Shown here: positions 17,389 to 26,488 of the stretch, piece by piece
Layout of the letters: the number at the start of each line of letters is the position of its first letter
Numbering within the stretch: the stretch's first letter is position 1
Notes under the pieces: model-generated
The model's database searches: none
Told to the model about the DNA's origin: nothing
Seen by the model: the letters and a program-made list of their open reading frames with translations, nothing else
Assembly: GCF_000968375.1 (NCBI RefSeq)
Contig: NZ_CP009933.1
Span: forward strand, 1,798,001-1,862,000
DNA length: 64,000 nt
Source: Clostridium scatologenes
GTDB lineage: Bacteria; Bacillota; Clostridia; Clostridiales; Clostridiaceae
Direction: 5' to 3'
Made by a program: the position numbers and the translations under genes

Positions 17389-18141
17389 TTAGCTTAGTAA
17401 ATCATCCATATTATATAATCCTTTATCTTGCTTAACAAGATATTTAGCAGCTTTCACTGCTCCTTGAGCAAATATATTTTTTGACATTGCAGTATGTTTT
17501 ATTTCTACTATTTCATCCATTCCCGCAAATATAACAGTATGTTCACCTGCTATAGTTCCTCCACGAACTGCATGTATACCAATTTCATTTTTTTCTCTTT
17601 TTCTTATTCCTTCTCTTCCATATACAAATTCTTTTGAATTATTCAACTCATCATTTATTGCATTAGCAATCATATAGGCCGTTCCACTAGGTGCATCAAC
17701 CTTCTTATTATGATGTTTTTCTATAATTTCTATATCAAAGCTTTCACTTAAAACAGCTGCTGCTTTTTTTACCAAACTAGTTAACACATTAATTCCAAGC
17801 GAAGTATTTCCTGATTGGAATACAGCTATTTTTTCAGAAGCTTTTTTTATACTATCCATATTTTCAGAAGAGAGCCCTGTTGTTGCTATTACTATTGGAG
17901 TTTTTGTTTCAATTCCATAATTTAGCAAGCCTTCTAAACCAGCTGGATTAGAAAAATCAATGATGACATCTGCATTTCCTTTATAATCAGATATATCACT
18001 GTACATATCATAATTATTTTTACATCTATCTATATTTTTATCTATGCCTGCAGCTATTTCAGCATCTTCCATTGCTTCTATAGTCTTAGTCAAAACTTGT
18101 CCCATAGCTCCATTGCATCCACTTATTATTACCTTTAACAT
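17389..18141 (-). CDS. dapB: 4-hydroxy-tetrahydrodipicolinate reductase
   Basis: 250 residues. It reduces the product of DapA to tetrahydrodipicolinate with NAD(P)H. The dinucleotide site is SGCNGAMGQ at residues 7-15; the substrate signature EKHHNKKVDAPSGT holds His143, His144 and Lys147, matching the catalytic His-His-Lys set of E. coli DapB. Last gene of the riboswitch-controlled lysine operon, one base after dapA. A second, divergent dapB lies at 50.5 kb; this copy has the standard active site and is the better candidate for lysine synthesis. Confidence 0.95.
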   Translation of the reverse strand: MLKVIISGCNGAMGQVLTKTIEAMEDAEIAAGIDKNIDRCKNNYDMYSDISDYKGNADVIIDFSNPAGLEGLLNYGIETKTPIVIATTGLSSENMDSIKKASEKIAVFQSGNTSLGINVLTSLVKKAAAVLSESFDIEIIEKHHNKKVDAPSGTAYMIANAINDELNNSKEFVYGREGIRKREKNEIGIHAVRGGTIAGEHTVIFAGMDEIVEIKHTAMSKNIFAQGAVKAAKYLVKQDKGLYNMDDLLS

Positions 18142-18142
18142 C

Positions 18143-19033
18143 TTATTTCTCCTTTACTTCTATACCGTATTCTTCCATGTTGTCTATTAATACCTTCTTA
18201 TTTTTATCTTCCATAGTAGTTAAAGGCATTCTCAATTTTCCAACATTCATTCCCATAACATTCATAGCAGTCTTAACAGGAATAGGATTTGTTTCTATAA
18301 ATAATGCATGTATAACTCCATTCATTTTAAGCTGCAGCTTTCTTGCTTCTTTGACATTGCCATTTAAATATTCCATAACCATGTTGTGAGTATCCTCTGG
18401 TAGTATATTAGCAACTACTGAAATTACACCTTTTCCTCCAAGGGATAATATAGGAACTACCATGTCATCATTTCCGCTGTAGATACAAAAATCTTCTCCA
18501 CATAATCTAGCAATATCAGCTGCCAAAACTATATCACCACTAGCTTCTTTTATGGCTACTATATTTTCAACCTTTGATAGTTCATATACTGTTTCTGCCT
18601 TTAAACTCATTCCAGTTCTTCCTGGAACATTATATAAAATTGCAGGAACTTTTATGCTGTTAACTATAGCTTTAAAATGTTCTATAACACCTTTTTGAGT
18701 ACTCTTGTTATAATAAGGAGTTACAAGTAATACTCCATCTACTCCAACTTTTTCTGCATATTTGCTTAATTCTATAGAATAAGCTGTGTTATTACTTCCT
18801 GTGCCTGCTATAACTGGTATTCTCTTATTTACTCTCTTGACTGCAAATTCTATAGTTTCTTTTCTTTCTGCATCTGTCATAGTTGCAGCTTCTCCAGTAG
18901 TTCCACATATAATTATTGCATCTGTTTTATTTTCTATTTGCCAATCAATTAATTCACCTAATTTTTCATAATCTATACCACTTTCTGTATATGGGGTAAC
19001 TATAGCTACTCCTGATCCTTCAAATAAACACAT
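18143..19033 (-). CDS. dapA: 4-hydroxy-tetrahydrodipicolinate synthase
   Basis: 296 residues, a class I aldolase barrel that condenses pyruvate with aspartate semialdehyde. Schiff-base lysine Lys162 lies in VAIKEASG, Tyr134 in ILYNVPGRTG, and the entrance motif GTTGE in ICGTTGEAAT. Normal length. It lies 21 bases after asd within the lysine operon, with AGGAGGG before its ATG. Confidence 0.96.
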   Translation of the reverse strand: MCLFEGSGVAIVTPYTESGIDYEKLGELIDWQIENKTDAIIICGTTGEAATMTDAERKETIEFAVKRVNKRIPVIAGTGSNNTAYSIELSKYAEKVGVDGVLLVTPYYNKSTQKGVIEHFKAIVNSIKVPAILYNVPGRTGMSLKAETVYELSKVENIVAIKEASGDIVLAADIARLCGEDFCIYSGNDDMVVPILSLGGKGVISVVANILPEDTHNMVMEYLNGNVKEARKLQLKMNGVIHALFIETNPIPVKTAMNVMGMNVGKLRMPLTTMEDKNKKVLIDNMEEYGIEVKEK

Positions 19034-19054
19034 AAATAACCCTCCTAAAATAAA

Positions 19055-20047
19055 TTAAATATTTTTAACTAATACTTCTGCTATTTGAACTGTATTTGTA
19101 GCTGCACCTTTTCTTATATTATCAGCTACAACCCATAAATTAAGTCCATTTTCTATGCTAAAGTCTCTTCTTATTCTTCCAACATAAACTTCATCAGTTC
19201 CTTCAGCATTTATTGGCATTGGATAAACCGTATTTTTAACATCATCTTGCAAAATTATTCCATCAGCATTTCCTAAAAGTTCAAATATTTTGTCTAGTTC
19301 AAAAGGTTTTTCAAATTCCAAATTTATAGAAACACTATGTCCATATCTTACTGGCACTCTAACTGTAGTTGCTGTTATCTTTAGATCATAATCATTTAAT
19401 ATCTTTTTAGTTTCTTCTATCATTTTAATTTCTTCTTTTGTATATCCATTTTCCATAAATACATCTATGTGAGGAAGACAATTGTAAGCTATTTGGTAAG
19501 GATATTTATTAGGTGCTTCTCCTTTTATACCATTTTCTAAATCTTTGATTCCACCAACTCCTGATCCAGAAACTGCCTGATAAGTAGAATAAATTATTCT
19601 CTTTATTTTAAATGCATCATGCAATACTTTAAGTGGTACTACACATTGGATAGTAGAACAATTAGGATTTGCAATAATTCCTGTATTCCAATTTACATCT
19701 TCTGGATTTACTTCTGGTACTACTAAAGGAATATCCTTATCCATTCTCCAGGCACTGCTGTTATCTACTACTATTACTCCATTTTCTTTTGCTATAGGAG
19801 CAAATTTTTTACTAATATCTCCACCAGCAGAAAATAATGCTATATCTATATCTCTTTTAAATGAATTTTCATTTAATTCTTCTATTATATATTCTTTACC
19901 TTTAAACTCTATTTTGCTTCCAGCAGATTTTTTTGATGCAAAAAGGTATAAATTATCAATAGGAAAATTCCTTTCATCTAGTACTTTTAAAAACGTTCTC
20001 CCAACCATTCCAGTTGCTCCAACAATAGCAATATTCGCATTTCTCAT
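19055..20047 (-). CDS. asd: aspartate-semialdehyde dehydrogenase
   Basis: 330 residues. It reduces aspartyl phosphate to aspartate semialdehyde with NADPH. N-terminal GATGMVG nucleotide loop, catalytic cysteine Cys130 in ANPNCSTIQ, a loop GSGVGG, and a late histidine in VRYGHSVS. The ATG with AGGTG six bases upstream is preferred to a GTG three codons earlier that lies in that site. Third gene of the operon. Confidence 0.95.
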   Translation of the reverse strand: MRNANIAIVGATGMVGRTFLKVLDERNFPIDNLYLFASKKSAGSKIEFKGKEYIIEELNENSFKRDIDIALFSAGGDISKKFAPIAKENGVIVVDNSSAWRMDKDIPLVVPEVNPEDVNWNTGIIANPNCSTIQCVVPLKVLHDAFKIKRIIYSTYQAVSGSGVGGIKDLENGIKGEAPNKYPYQIAYNCLPHIDVFMENGYTKEEIKMIEETKKILNDYDLKITATTVRVPVRYGHSVSINLEFEKPFELDKIFELLGNADGIILQDDVKNTVYPMPINAEGTDEVYVGRIRRDFSIENGLNLWVVADNIRKGAATNTVQIAEVLVKNI

Positions 20048-20081
20048 TTCAATCACCTCATATATATTTTTTAGTTAATAA

Positions 20082-21287
20082 TTATAAGTTTAATTTTTGT
20101 GCTAAAACTGTTACTGCTTTTTGTTTATCTTTTGAATCTAAAGTATAAGATATACTTATTTCTGAAGTAGTTACTTGTTTAAAGTCAATATCATTTTCTG
20201 CAAATATAGTAAATATAGAAGATGCAACTCCAGACTGCTTCATCATACCTATTCCTACTACAGATAATTTTGTAATATCTGATTCCTTAGAAACTTTAAT
20301 ACCTTGTATTTCACCCTTTAATTCTTTTTCAACCTCATTGATTGTACTTACATCTTCCTTTGATGCAGTAAAAGAAACATTTATATATCCATTAAATGGT
20401 GCTGTTTGACTTATCATATCAATATTTACATGATGTTTAGCCAATTTGTCAAATATTATTGATATATTTTTAGAATTATATGGTACATTATTAACTGTAA
20501 CCATAAGAACATCATCACTAATTGAAAGACCTGTTATTACTTTTTCTTCCATTGTTTCATCATACTCCTTTATATAAGTTCCTTTTTGATTTCCATGTGT
20601 CGATGCTACATAAATAGGAATTTTATATTTACATCCTATTTCCACTGCTCTTGTTTCCATGACACCAGCTCCTAAGCTTGCCATTTCCATCATTTCTTCA
20701 TAGCTTATATAATCCAACTTCTTTGCATTAGGCCAAATCCTTGGATCAACACCATATATTCCATCCACATCTGTATATATTTCACAGGTACAATTAAGCT
20801 TTGCAGCTAAAGCTACTGCAGTTGTATCTGAACCACCTCTTCCTAAAGTTGTTATATCTCCATTTTCATTCATGCCCTGAAATCCAGCAACTACTACTAT
20901 TTTTCCATTCTTTAAATGATTCTCTACATTTTGAATTTCTATATCAAATATTCTATTTTTAGTATGAACTCCTCCTGTCTTTATTCCAGCTTGGAATCCT
21001 GTTAATGATACTGAATCATATCCACTTTCTTGAAATGCCATGGATAGTAGTGCTATTGTCACCTGCTCTCCAGTTGATATCAGCATATCCATTTCTCTTT
21101 TATTAGGATTATCAGAAATTTGTTTTGCCATATCTATAAGCTTATCTGTGGTCTTACCCATAGCAGAAACCACCACTACAATGTCATTACCTTCCTTTTT
21201 TCTTTCTATTACTTTCTTTGCAACAGCCTTTATTTTATCTATAGTTCCTACGGATGTTCCTCCATATTTTTGTACTATTGTAGCCAA
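20082..21287 (-). CDS. lysC: aspartate kinase, monofunctional
   Basis: 401 residues. It phosphorylates aspartate, the first step of the pathway. The kinase domain begins with KYGGTSVG and includes TLGRGGSDTTAVALAA; two C-terminal ACT domains (residues about 255-400) should bind an end product, most often lysine, for feedback inhibition. The start is a TTG with GGGGG eight bases before it; an upstream ATG overlaps the lysA stop but would put this ribosome site inside the gene. Second gene of the lysine operon. Confidence 0.94.
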   Translation of the reverse strand: MATIVQKYGGTSVGTIDKIKAVAKKVIERKKEGNDIVVVVSAMGKTTDKLIDMAKQISDNPNKREMDMLISTGEQVTIALLSMAFQESGYDSVSLTGFQAGIKTGGVHTKNRIFDIEIQNVENHLKNGKIVVVAGFQGMNENGDITTLGRGGSDTTAVALAAKLNCTCEIYTDVDGIYGVDPRIWPNAKKLDYISYEEMMEMASLGAGVMETRAVEIGCKYKIPIYVASTHGNQKGTYIKEYDETMEEKVITGLSISDDVLMVTVNNVPYNSKNISIIFDKLAKHHVNIDMISQTAPFNGYINVSFTASKEDVSTINEVEKELKGEIQGIKVSKESDITKLSVVGIGMMKQSGVASSIFTIFAENDIDFKQVTTSEISISYTLDSKDKQKAVTVLAQKLNL

Positions 21288-21304
21288 GTTAATTACCCCC
21301 TTCA

Positions 21305-22606
21305 TTAAAATAATATATCGTTTCTAATAATATCTTCATAAGTTTCTCTTTTTACTGCTATTTTTGCTTCACCTTCTTTAACAAACACTACTGCTGGCTT
21401 AGGGATTCTATTATAGTTACTAGACATACTATAGTTATAGGCTCCAGTAGTTAACACTGCTATAATATCTCCTCTTTCAACCCTTGGAAGTTCGATTTCT
21501 TTTATTATTATGTCTCCAGATTCACAGCATTTTCCTCCAATAGTATATTCTTCATTGTTTTCAACATTAACTTTATTTGCAACTAAAGCTTCATATTTTG
21601 CATCATATAATGCTGTCCTTGGGTTATCTGTCATACCTCCATCTATAAAAACATACTTTTTGCCGCCATAAGTTTTTTTAGTACCTCCTACCTTGTAGAG
21701 AGTAGTACCTGCATTGGCAATTATTGATCTACCTGGTTCTATCATAACTTTTTTAATATTTAAACCTGATTTTTGTGCTTCTTCTTTAAGTATTGAAATC
21801 ATGTTTTTAAGACAACTCTTTAAATTAACAGGTTTATCTCCTTCAGAATAATATACTCCAAATCCTCCTCCTAGATTTAATTCTTCAGTACAAAATCCAC
21901 ATTCATTTTTAATTTTTTCTAAAAACTTAATCATATCAGATACTTCTGAGTAAAATGATTTTTCTTCAAAAATTTGAGATCCTATGTGACAATGAAATCC
22001 CTTTAAATTTACACTTTCACTATTTTTAAACCTGTTTATAATCCTGCACATATCTTCATCAAATATTGATTCTCCAAATTTGGAATCATTTTTTGAAGTT
22101 TGAATATATTCATGAGTATGGGCTTCTATACCTGGATTTACTCTTAATAAAACATCAATTTTTTTATTTAAGCTTTTACATAAATATTCGATTACTTCTA
22201 ACTCATTTCTATTATCTACTACTATTCTTCCTATTCCTTCTTCAATAGCCATAGTTAATTCGCTTTCTGTTTTATTATTCCCATGCATATAAATTCTACT
22301 TGCAGGAAAATTTGCTTTTAAAGCTGTATAAAGTTCTCCACCAGACACCACATCTAAACTCAATCCTTCTTCACAAATAACCTTAGCAATTGCCAAATTT
22401 AAAAAAGCTTTAGATGCATATATAACTTCACTTTCAATACCTTCTATTTCAAAATTATTTTTAAACTCTCTGCAAGTATTTCTAACTAAATCTTCATCTA
22501 CTACATATAGAGGAGTACCAAATTCTTTTGCTAGTTCAGTAGTATCACATTTTCCTATTTCTAAATGTCCTTTATCATTTACATTCATAGTTCCAAATAA
22601 TTTCAT
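21305..22606 (-). CDS. lysA: diaminopimelate decarboxylase
   Basis: 433 residues, fold type III PLP enzyme that makes lysine from meso-diaminopimelate. PLP lysine Lys66 is in VIYASKAF; other family blocks are HCHIGSQI, GGGFGVYY, and KCCESGDI near the C-terminus. First gene after the tandem lysine riboswitches. The steps from tetrahydrodipicolinate to diaminopimelate are not encoded nearby, so the operon covers only the two ends of the pathway. Confidence 0.95.
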   Translation of the reverse strand: MKLFGTMNVNDKGHLEIGKCDTTELAKEFGTPLYVVDEDLVRNTCREFKNNFEIEGIESEVIYASKAFLNLAIAKVICEEGLSLDVVSGGELYTALKANFPASRIYMHGNNKTESELTMAIEEGIGRIVVDNRNELEVIEYLCKSLNKKIDVLLRVNPGIEAHTHEYIQTSKNDSKFGESIFDEDMCRIINRFKNSESVNLKGFHCHIGSQIFEEKSFYSEVSDMIKFLEKIKNECGFCTEELNLGGGFGVYYSEGDKPVNLKSCLKNMISILKEEAQKSGLNIKKVMIEPGRSIIANAGTTLYKVGGTKKTYGGKKYVFIDGGMTDNPRTALYDAKYEALVANKVNVENNEEYTIGGKCCESGDIIIKEIELPRVERGDIIAVLTTGAYNYSMSSNYNRIPKPAVVFVKEGEAKIAVKRETYEDIIRNDILF

Positions 22607-22686
22607 CTTATCTTCCTCTTTTCATTAATTTTAAATATGTAAATTTCTGCTTAATTATTAATATATTAAATTTGTGTAAATTAAAA

Positions 22687-22912
22687 GCAGCTGTGAGCAA
22701 AAGGTACTCTCAACTGCATATACAATACAAAACCTTTTGCCCCAATATGATAAGCACTTCTTTAAAAAATTGGGCAATTTCCTAAAGACAGTACTATACT
22801 TATTCAGCATAGTCCCAGTATACAAACAGCAAAGCTTGTAAACTTCGGCGGATGACCCTTTCTTGTATCTTTAAATATACCTTACTTATGACAACCGCAA
22901 CCTCTGTACCAT
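22687..22912 (-). promoter_or_regulatory. lysine riboswitch (L-box) 2, lysA-proximal
   Basis: Read on the minus strand, the aptamer shows GAGGTTGCGG, CATAAGTAAGG, GAAAGGGTCATCCGCCGAAG and GGGACTATGCTGAATAAG, the conserved lysine-riboswitch core. Downstream is its own terminator, GCAGTTGAGAG pairing with CTCACAGCTGC at 22687-22717 followed by T, and an alternative pairing CAAAAGG/CCTTTTG that can break it. Lysine binding should stop transcription before lysA. Confidence 0.93.
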
Positions 22913-22953
22913 ATTGTCTATATTTAATTTAGTGTTTTTTGGTAAATAAAAAA

Positions 22954-23168
22954 CAGTTATGAGCAAAAGGCACTCACAACTGCTGTGTATAACAACAAAC
23001 CTTTTGCCCCAATATGACAAGCACTCCTTTAAAAAATCGGGCAATTTTTCAAAGACAGTACTATACTTATTCAGTATAATCCCAACACATAAAACTAAGT
23101 TTTATGCACTTCGGCGGGTGCTCCTTTCCTATAATTTAGTACTTATAACAACCGCGGCCTCTATGTCA
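22954..23168 (-). promoter_or_regulatory. lysine riboswitch (L-box) 1, promoter-proximal
   Basis: A second complete copy just upstream of the first, with GAGGCCGCGG, ATAAGTACTA, CACCCGCCGAAG and GGGATTATACTGAATAAG. It also has its own terminator, CAGTTGTGAG/CTCATAACTG (22954-22982) with a six-T run, and the same antiterminator pair. Shared blocks with the neighbour show the two arose by duplication, but they have drifted in the peripheral stems. Confidence 0.93.
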
Positions 23169-23213
23169 CATTGTTTATATATTCGTTTTTTATTTTCATC
23201 TGGTATACTTAGG

Positions 23214-23242
23214 AGTTTAACAAATTATGTTCATATAGTCAA
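23214..23242 (-). promoter_or_regulatory. promoter of the lysine operon
   Basis: TTGACT, 17 bases, TAAACT on the minus strand, placing the start point shortly before the first lysine aptamer. No other promoter is visible between the riboswitches and lysA. Confidence 0.55.
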
Positions 23243-23674
23243 CTACTTTTTTTATATTTTTGAATATTTATGCTTTTATTTTATTTTTAACATATAAAAA
23301 TATCCAGCCATTTACTGAGTTCCACTTATATTTTTAAAATTAAAAAATAAATTTTTTATATTTCAAATCTCCACAATATATAAATATTTATCTCTGTCTT
23401 GCATTTATACGTAGTTTTAAAAACTACATGTGATTATGTTGATATTTATAGCATATTTAAGCATTTTTAAGAAATTTATTGAAAAGTAACTAATTATCTT
23501 TTATTTTAATACCTATTTTAAATTGAAATTTTATATATTAGTTATATAATATATATAATGACACATAATAAAGTTATAAATTAAATTTGATTAAATGCAG
23601 TGGATTTTAATTTAAATGGCATTTATGCGTGGATTTAATCGATACTTTCAAGCTTATTATATGGAGGTAATGTT
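23243..23674 (+). other. AT-rich gap before the hemolysin III gene
   Basis: Holds a small hairpin GTAGTTTT-aa-AAACTAC near 23411-23428 and, near 23590-23640, inverted arms GATTAAAT/ATTTAATC around a GC-richer core with two GTGGATTTAA-like repeats. The latter may be an operator or leader structure. No gene seen. Confidence 0.3.
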
Positions 23675-24328
23675 ATGAAGAAAATTTTTAGAGAACCTGT
23701 TAATGGTTTTACCCATGTATTTGGAGCCGTTGTATCACTGGTAGGATTAATTTTGCTTATAGTAAAAGTCATATTTTCATCCCCATCCATAAGCGGTCTT
23801 AAACTTACAGGCGTTATAATATTTGGCTTAAGCTTAATATTTTTATATACAGCAAGTTCTATTTATCATTTAGTAAATTCTTCAGAAAAAGTAATTAAAT
23901 TTTTAAGAAGATTAGATCACTCAATGATATTTATACTTATTGCTGGAACATATACACCTATATGCTTAATTGCCCTAAGTGGCACATTAAGATGGGTTTT
24001 ATTTATCACTGTATGGTCAATGGCCATAGCTGGAATACTATTTAAAATGATATGGTTTAATCTACCTCGTTGGATCTCCACTTCATTTTACATAGGTATG
24101 GGATGGCTTGCTATTTTTGTTATATCACCTATTTCAAAAGTTCTTTCTATAAGTGGTGTAGCTTGGCTATTACTTGGTGGTATATTCTATACTGTTGGTG
24201 GTATTATATATGCTGCTAAATGGCCAAAATTGAACTTAAAGTTATTAGGATTTCATGAAATATTTCATATATTCGTATTACTTGGAAGCTTTAGTCACTA
24301 TATATGCGTTTTGAAATATGTTATATAA
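23675..24328 (+). CDS. hemolysin III family (PAQR-like) membrane protein
   Basis: 217 residues with seven membrane segments. Family landmarks: REPVNGFTHVFGAVVSL at the start, SSIYHLVN with a conserved His, LDHSMIFILIAGTYTP, and FHEIFHIFVLLGSFSHY at the end. The conserved Ser/His/Asp/His set suggests a metal-dependent hydrolase in the membrane, as argued for the PAQR/alkaline ceramidase superfamily; haemolysis itself is not proven. RBS TGGAGG. Single gene ended by a perfect terminator. Confidence 0.88.
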   Translation: MKKIFREPVNGFTHVFGAVVSLVGLILLIVKVIFSSPSISGLKLTGVIIFGLSLIFLYTASSIYHLVNSSEKVIKFLRRLDHSMIFILIAGTYTPICLIALSGTLRWVLFITVWSMAIAGILFKMIWFNLPRWISTSFYIGMGWLAIFVISPISKVLSISGVAWLLLGGIFYTVGGIIYAAKWPKLNLKLLGFHEIFHIFVLLGSFSHYICVLKYVI

Positions 24329-24329
24329 A

Positions 24330-24359
24330 AAAAAGTGTTGAATTAATTCAACACTTTTT
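24330..24359. terminator. perfect bidirectional terminator
   Basis: 15-base perfect palindrome arms (AAAAAGTGTTGAATT and complement), with A- and T-runs at either end, placed between two convergent genes. Confidence 0.9.
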
Positions 24360-24368
24360 TATTAGTCT

Positions 24369-25490
24369 TCATATGATTCCTTGTGATATCATTTGCATAT
24401 ACATTCTTTCATAAGTACTGCACATGATTTTTGAACCATAAAAAGTTTCTCCAGCTATTCTAGCTTTCTTAGATTCATATTCCAAACTACACCTTGCATA
24501 ATATTTAAAACACTCTTTTAATTCACTTATGTTGCCAACACTAAATTTCTTACCAACCATATTATCTTTATTTAATATTTCTCTATGACATTTAGTATTT
24601 GATAAAATTACTGGCAACCCACAATTTAGTGCTTCTAAAACAGATATTGATAACTCTTCAGATTTAGACGAAGATACAAAAATGTCTGCACATTTTAGAA
24701 ATTCTCTTAAATTTTCAACTTTACCTTTTATTACGATACCCTCACTATTATACTTTCTACACTTTTTTAAAAGTGGACCATTTCCAAGTAAAACAAGAGT
24801 AGCAGAATTTGAAATATTTGCTCTTTTAAATGCATTAATTGTTGTAAGAGGATCTTTAATTTTACTCATTGATGCAATTGAAATAAAAATTCTCTTTGTA
24901 ATATCTAATCCCAATTTTTTTCTACGTCTTGCTATTTCTGATTTATCTACTGGTGAAAAATATATTTCATCTACTCCATTTGGTATTGTATAAGCATTAA
25001 CATCATAGCGTTCTTTTAATTTTCTTTCCAGACTATATGATGATACAATAGGGCAACTTGTTTTAAATAGATATTTAGCATATCTCTTATCTCTAATTTT
25101 ACCTATGATTTTTCCAAATATTGTATTATGCTCTTCATATGGAAAATTCCAAATTGTACTGCAATGCTTGAACTTGCTTAAATACTTTACCGCAACTTTA
25201 TCAGCATCATATCCTATGGTGTGTATAATATCTGGCTGCAGCTCTTCACAGGTCGCAGTCAAAATTCTTTTCCCTTTTAACCACGATTTTATTCTTGATA
25301 AACCTAAAGAATAAATATCAATTTTTAGCCTTTCAAAATCTTCATATATACTACCTTTAGGTTCTTTTAATAAAGTAATAATTTTAGGTCGAAATTCTCT
25401 TCTATTAATATTTTTCAATATACTATATAGTTGATTAGTTATTTCAGATGGCCCAAGATTTGAGACTATATACAAAATCATCTTTGACAT
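24369..25490 (-). CDS. GT4-family glycosyltransferase
   Basis: 373 residues, GT-B fold. The C-terminal nucleotide-sugar half holds the family's E-x7-E block (EELSISVLEALNCGLPVIL), preceded by GNGPLLKKCRKYN and ADIFVSSSKSE. The N-terminus has a loop SNLGPSEITNQL typical of retaining GT4 enzymes. Acceptor and sugar are unknown. It is not in a polysaccharide cluster here and looks monocistronic, so it may modify a lipid or surface glycan on its own. Confidence 0.82.
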   Translation of the reverse strand: MSKMILYIVSNLGPSEITNQLYSILKNINRREFRPKIITLLKEPKGSIYEDFERLKIDIYSLGLSRIKSWLKGKRILTATCEELQPDIIHTIGYDADKVAVKYLSKFKHCSTIWNFPYEEHNTIFGKIIGKIRDKRYAKYLFKTSCPIVSSYSLERKLKERYDVNAYTIPNGVDEIYFSPVDKSEIARRRKKLGLDITKRIFISIASMSKIKDPLTTINAFKRANISNSATLVLLGNGPLLKKCRKYNSEGIVIKGKVENLREFLKCADIFVSSSKSEELSISVLEALNCGLPVILSNTKCHREILNKDNMVGKKFSVGNISELKECFKYYARCSLEYESKKARIAGETFYGSKIMCSTYERMYMQMISQGII

Positions 25491-25708
25491 ATTTTACAAG
25501 TCTCTCCTTCATTACCTTGCTAAACATACCTTCCCAAATCATATTTACATAACCATTTTAATTATTTACTTTACTATAAATCATGGTAATTTGATATTAT
25601 TCACTTTTATCACACCTTATTTCATTTTTGCCTTAGTATAATTTATATTACATTTCAATAAAAACATTCCTCAAAAGACCTAATTTAGTATTTTACCAAC
25701 AAAAAATT

Positions 25709-25743
25709 ATGCGACTTAAGGTACAGTATAAGTTTGAATTTTA
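25709..25743. repeat. remnant of the 5.4 kb repeat region
   Basis: ATGCGACTTAAG matches the left end of the element at 5349 and, 10 bases later, AGTTTGAATTTTA matches the left end of the long palindrome at 5519. The 158 bases between those two blocks at 5.4 kb are missing here. The rest of the gap back to the glycosyltransferase holds nothing I can identify. Confidence 0.4.
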
Positions 25744-26358
25744 GTAATATACTATAGTTCTAACTATTTCACTATTTTTTTCAGCTATACTAGTAAATTT
25801 AAGTATATTTCGTAATTCTTCATTGCCTTTTGTTATTGATAATACATCACCTTCATTTAACTTAAAACTCTTACCGCTATTTTCATTAATTTCTACTTGT
25901 CCACTTACACAATAAAATACTTCTGTTAACATAAAATAATCTTTACTTTGTAATTTTTCTAGTATTATTTCTTTAGTTTCTTCTCTACTAATCTCAACAG
26001 CTTCCACTTTTCCACTACAGCCCTCAGCCATCATTAGATTGAAATCTGTTACTTTTCCATAACTCTTGGTATTCCAATCTCCACTAAAGCTGTCTTGATC
26101 AAATTTTCTTAATATAGTACTATGATGATTTTCATGCTTAAGAACAAGTTCTCCTTTTAAAATCATTATTATCCTGGATATACCAGGTAAATGTGTAAAT
26201 GTAGATTCCTCTATTTGAACCTTTGCAGAACTCAAACGCCATTTAAAATTTCTTTCACCATATACAGCTTCCTTTGGATATATTAAAAGCTGAGTTGTTG
26301 TTCCTCCCGACCATTCACTGGTTTTATGGTTTTCTTTTTTTATGATTTCATAAATCAT
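25741..26358 (-). CDS. HutD-family cupin-like protein
   Basis: 205 residues. The N-terminal HKTSEWSGGTTTQLLIYP, FKWRLSSAKVQIEESTF and LPGISRIIMILKGEL blocks, then FSGDW and FNLM, match the HutD/Ves family (PF05962), a double-stranded beta-helix of unclear function that often lies near histidine-use genes. None of those genes are here. The C-terminal part (VFYCVSGQVEIN) is a second cupin-like strand set. The ATG has GGGGGAT seven bases upstream; an earlier possible start has no ribosome site. Confidence 0.8.
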   Translation of the reverse strand: MIYEIIKKENHKTSEWSGGTTTQLLIYPKEAVYGERNFKWRLSSAKVQIEESTFTHLPGISRIIMILKGELVLKHENHHSTILRKFDQDSFSGDWNTKSYGKVTDFNLMMAEGCSGKVEAVEISREETKEIILEKLQSKDYFMLTEVFYCVSGQVEINENSGKSFKLNEGDVLSITKGNEELRNILKFTSIAEKNSEIVRTIVYY

Positions 26359-26488
26359 TATATTTATCCCCCTTAATATATAATACAGACTATGCTGCAA
26401 AAATTTACCAAATTGCTATGACTCATGTTTTTACGTATAACTTCAAAAAATATTTACAGTAAATTTACAATTTCTCTCAAATTAAATT

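Noticed and set aside
22959..23297. 112-codon open frame on the plus strand
   Set aside because: It runs antisense through a lysine riboswitch, lacks a ribosome site, and the conserved RNA elements explain the sequence.
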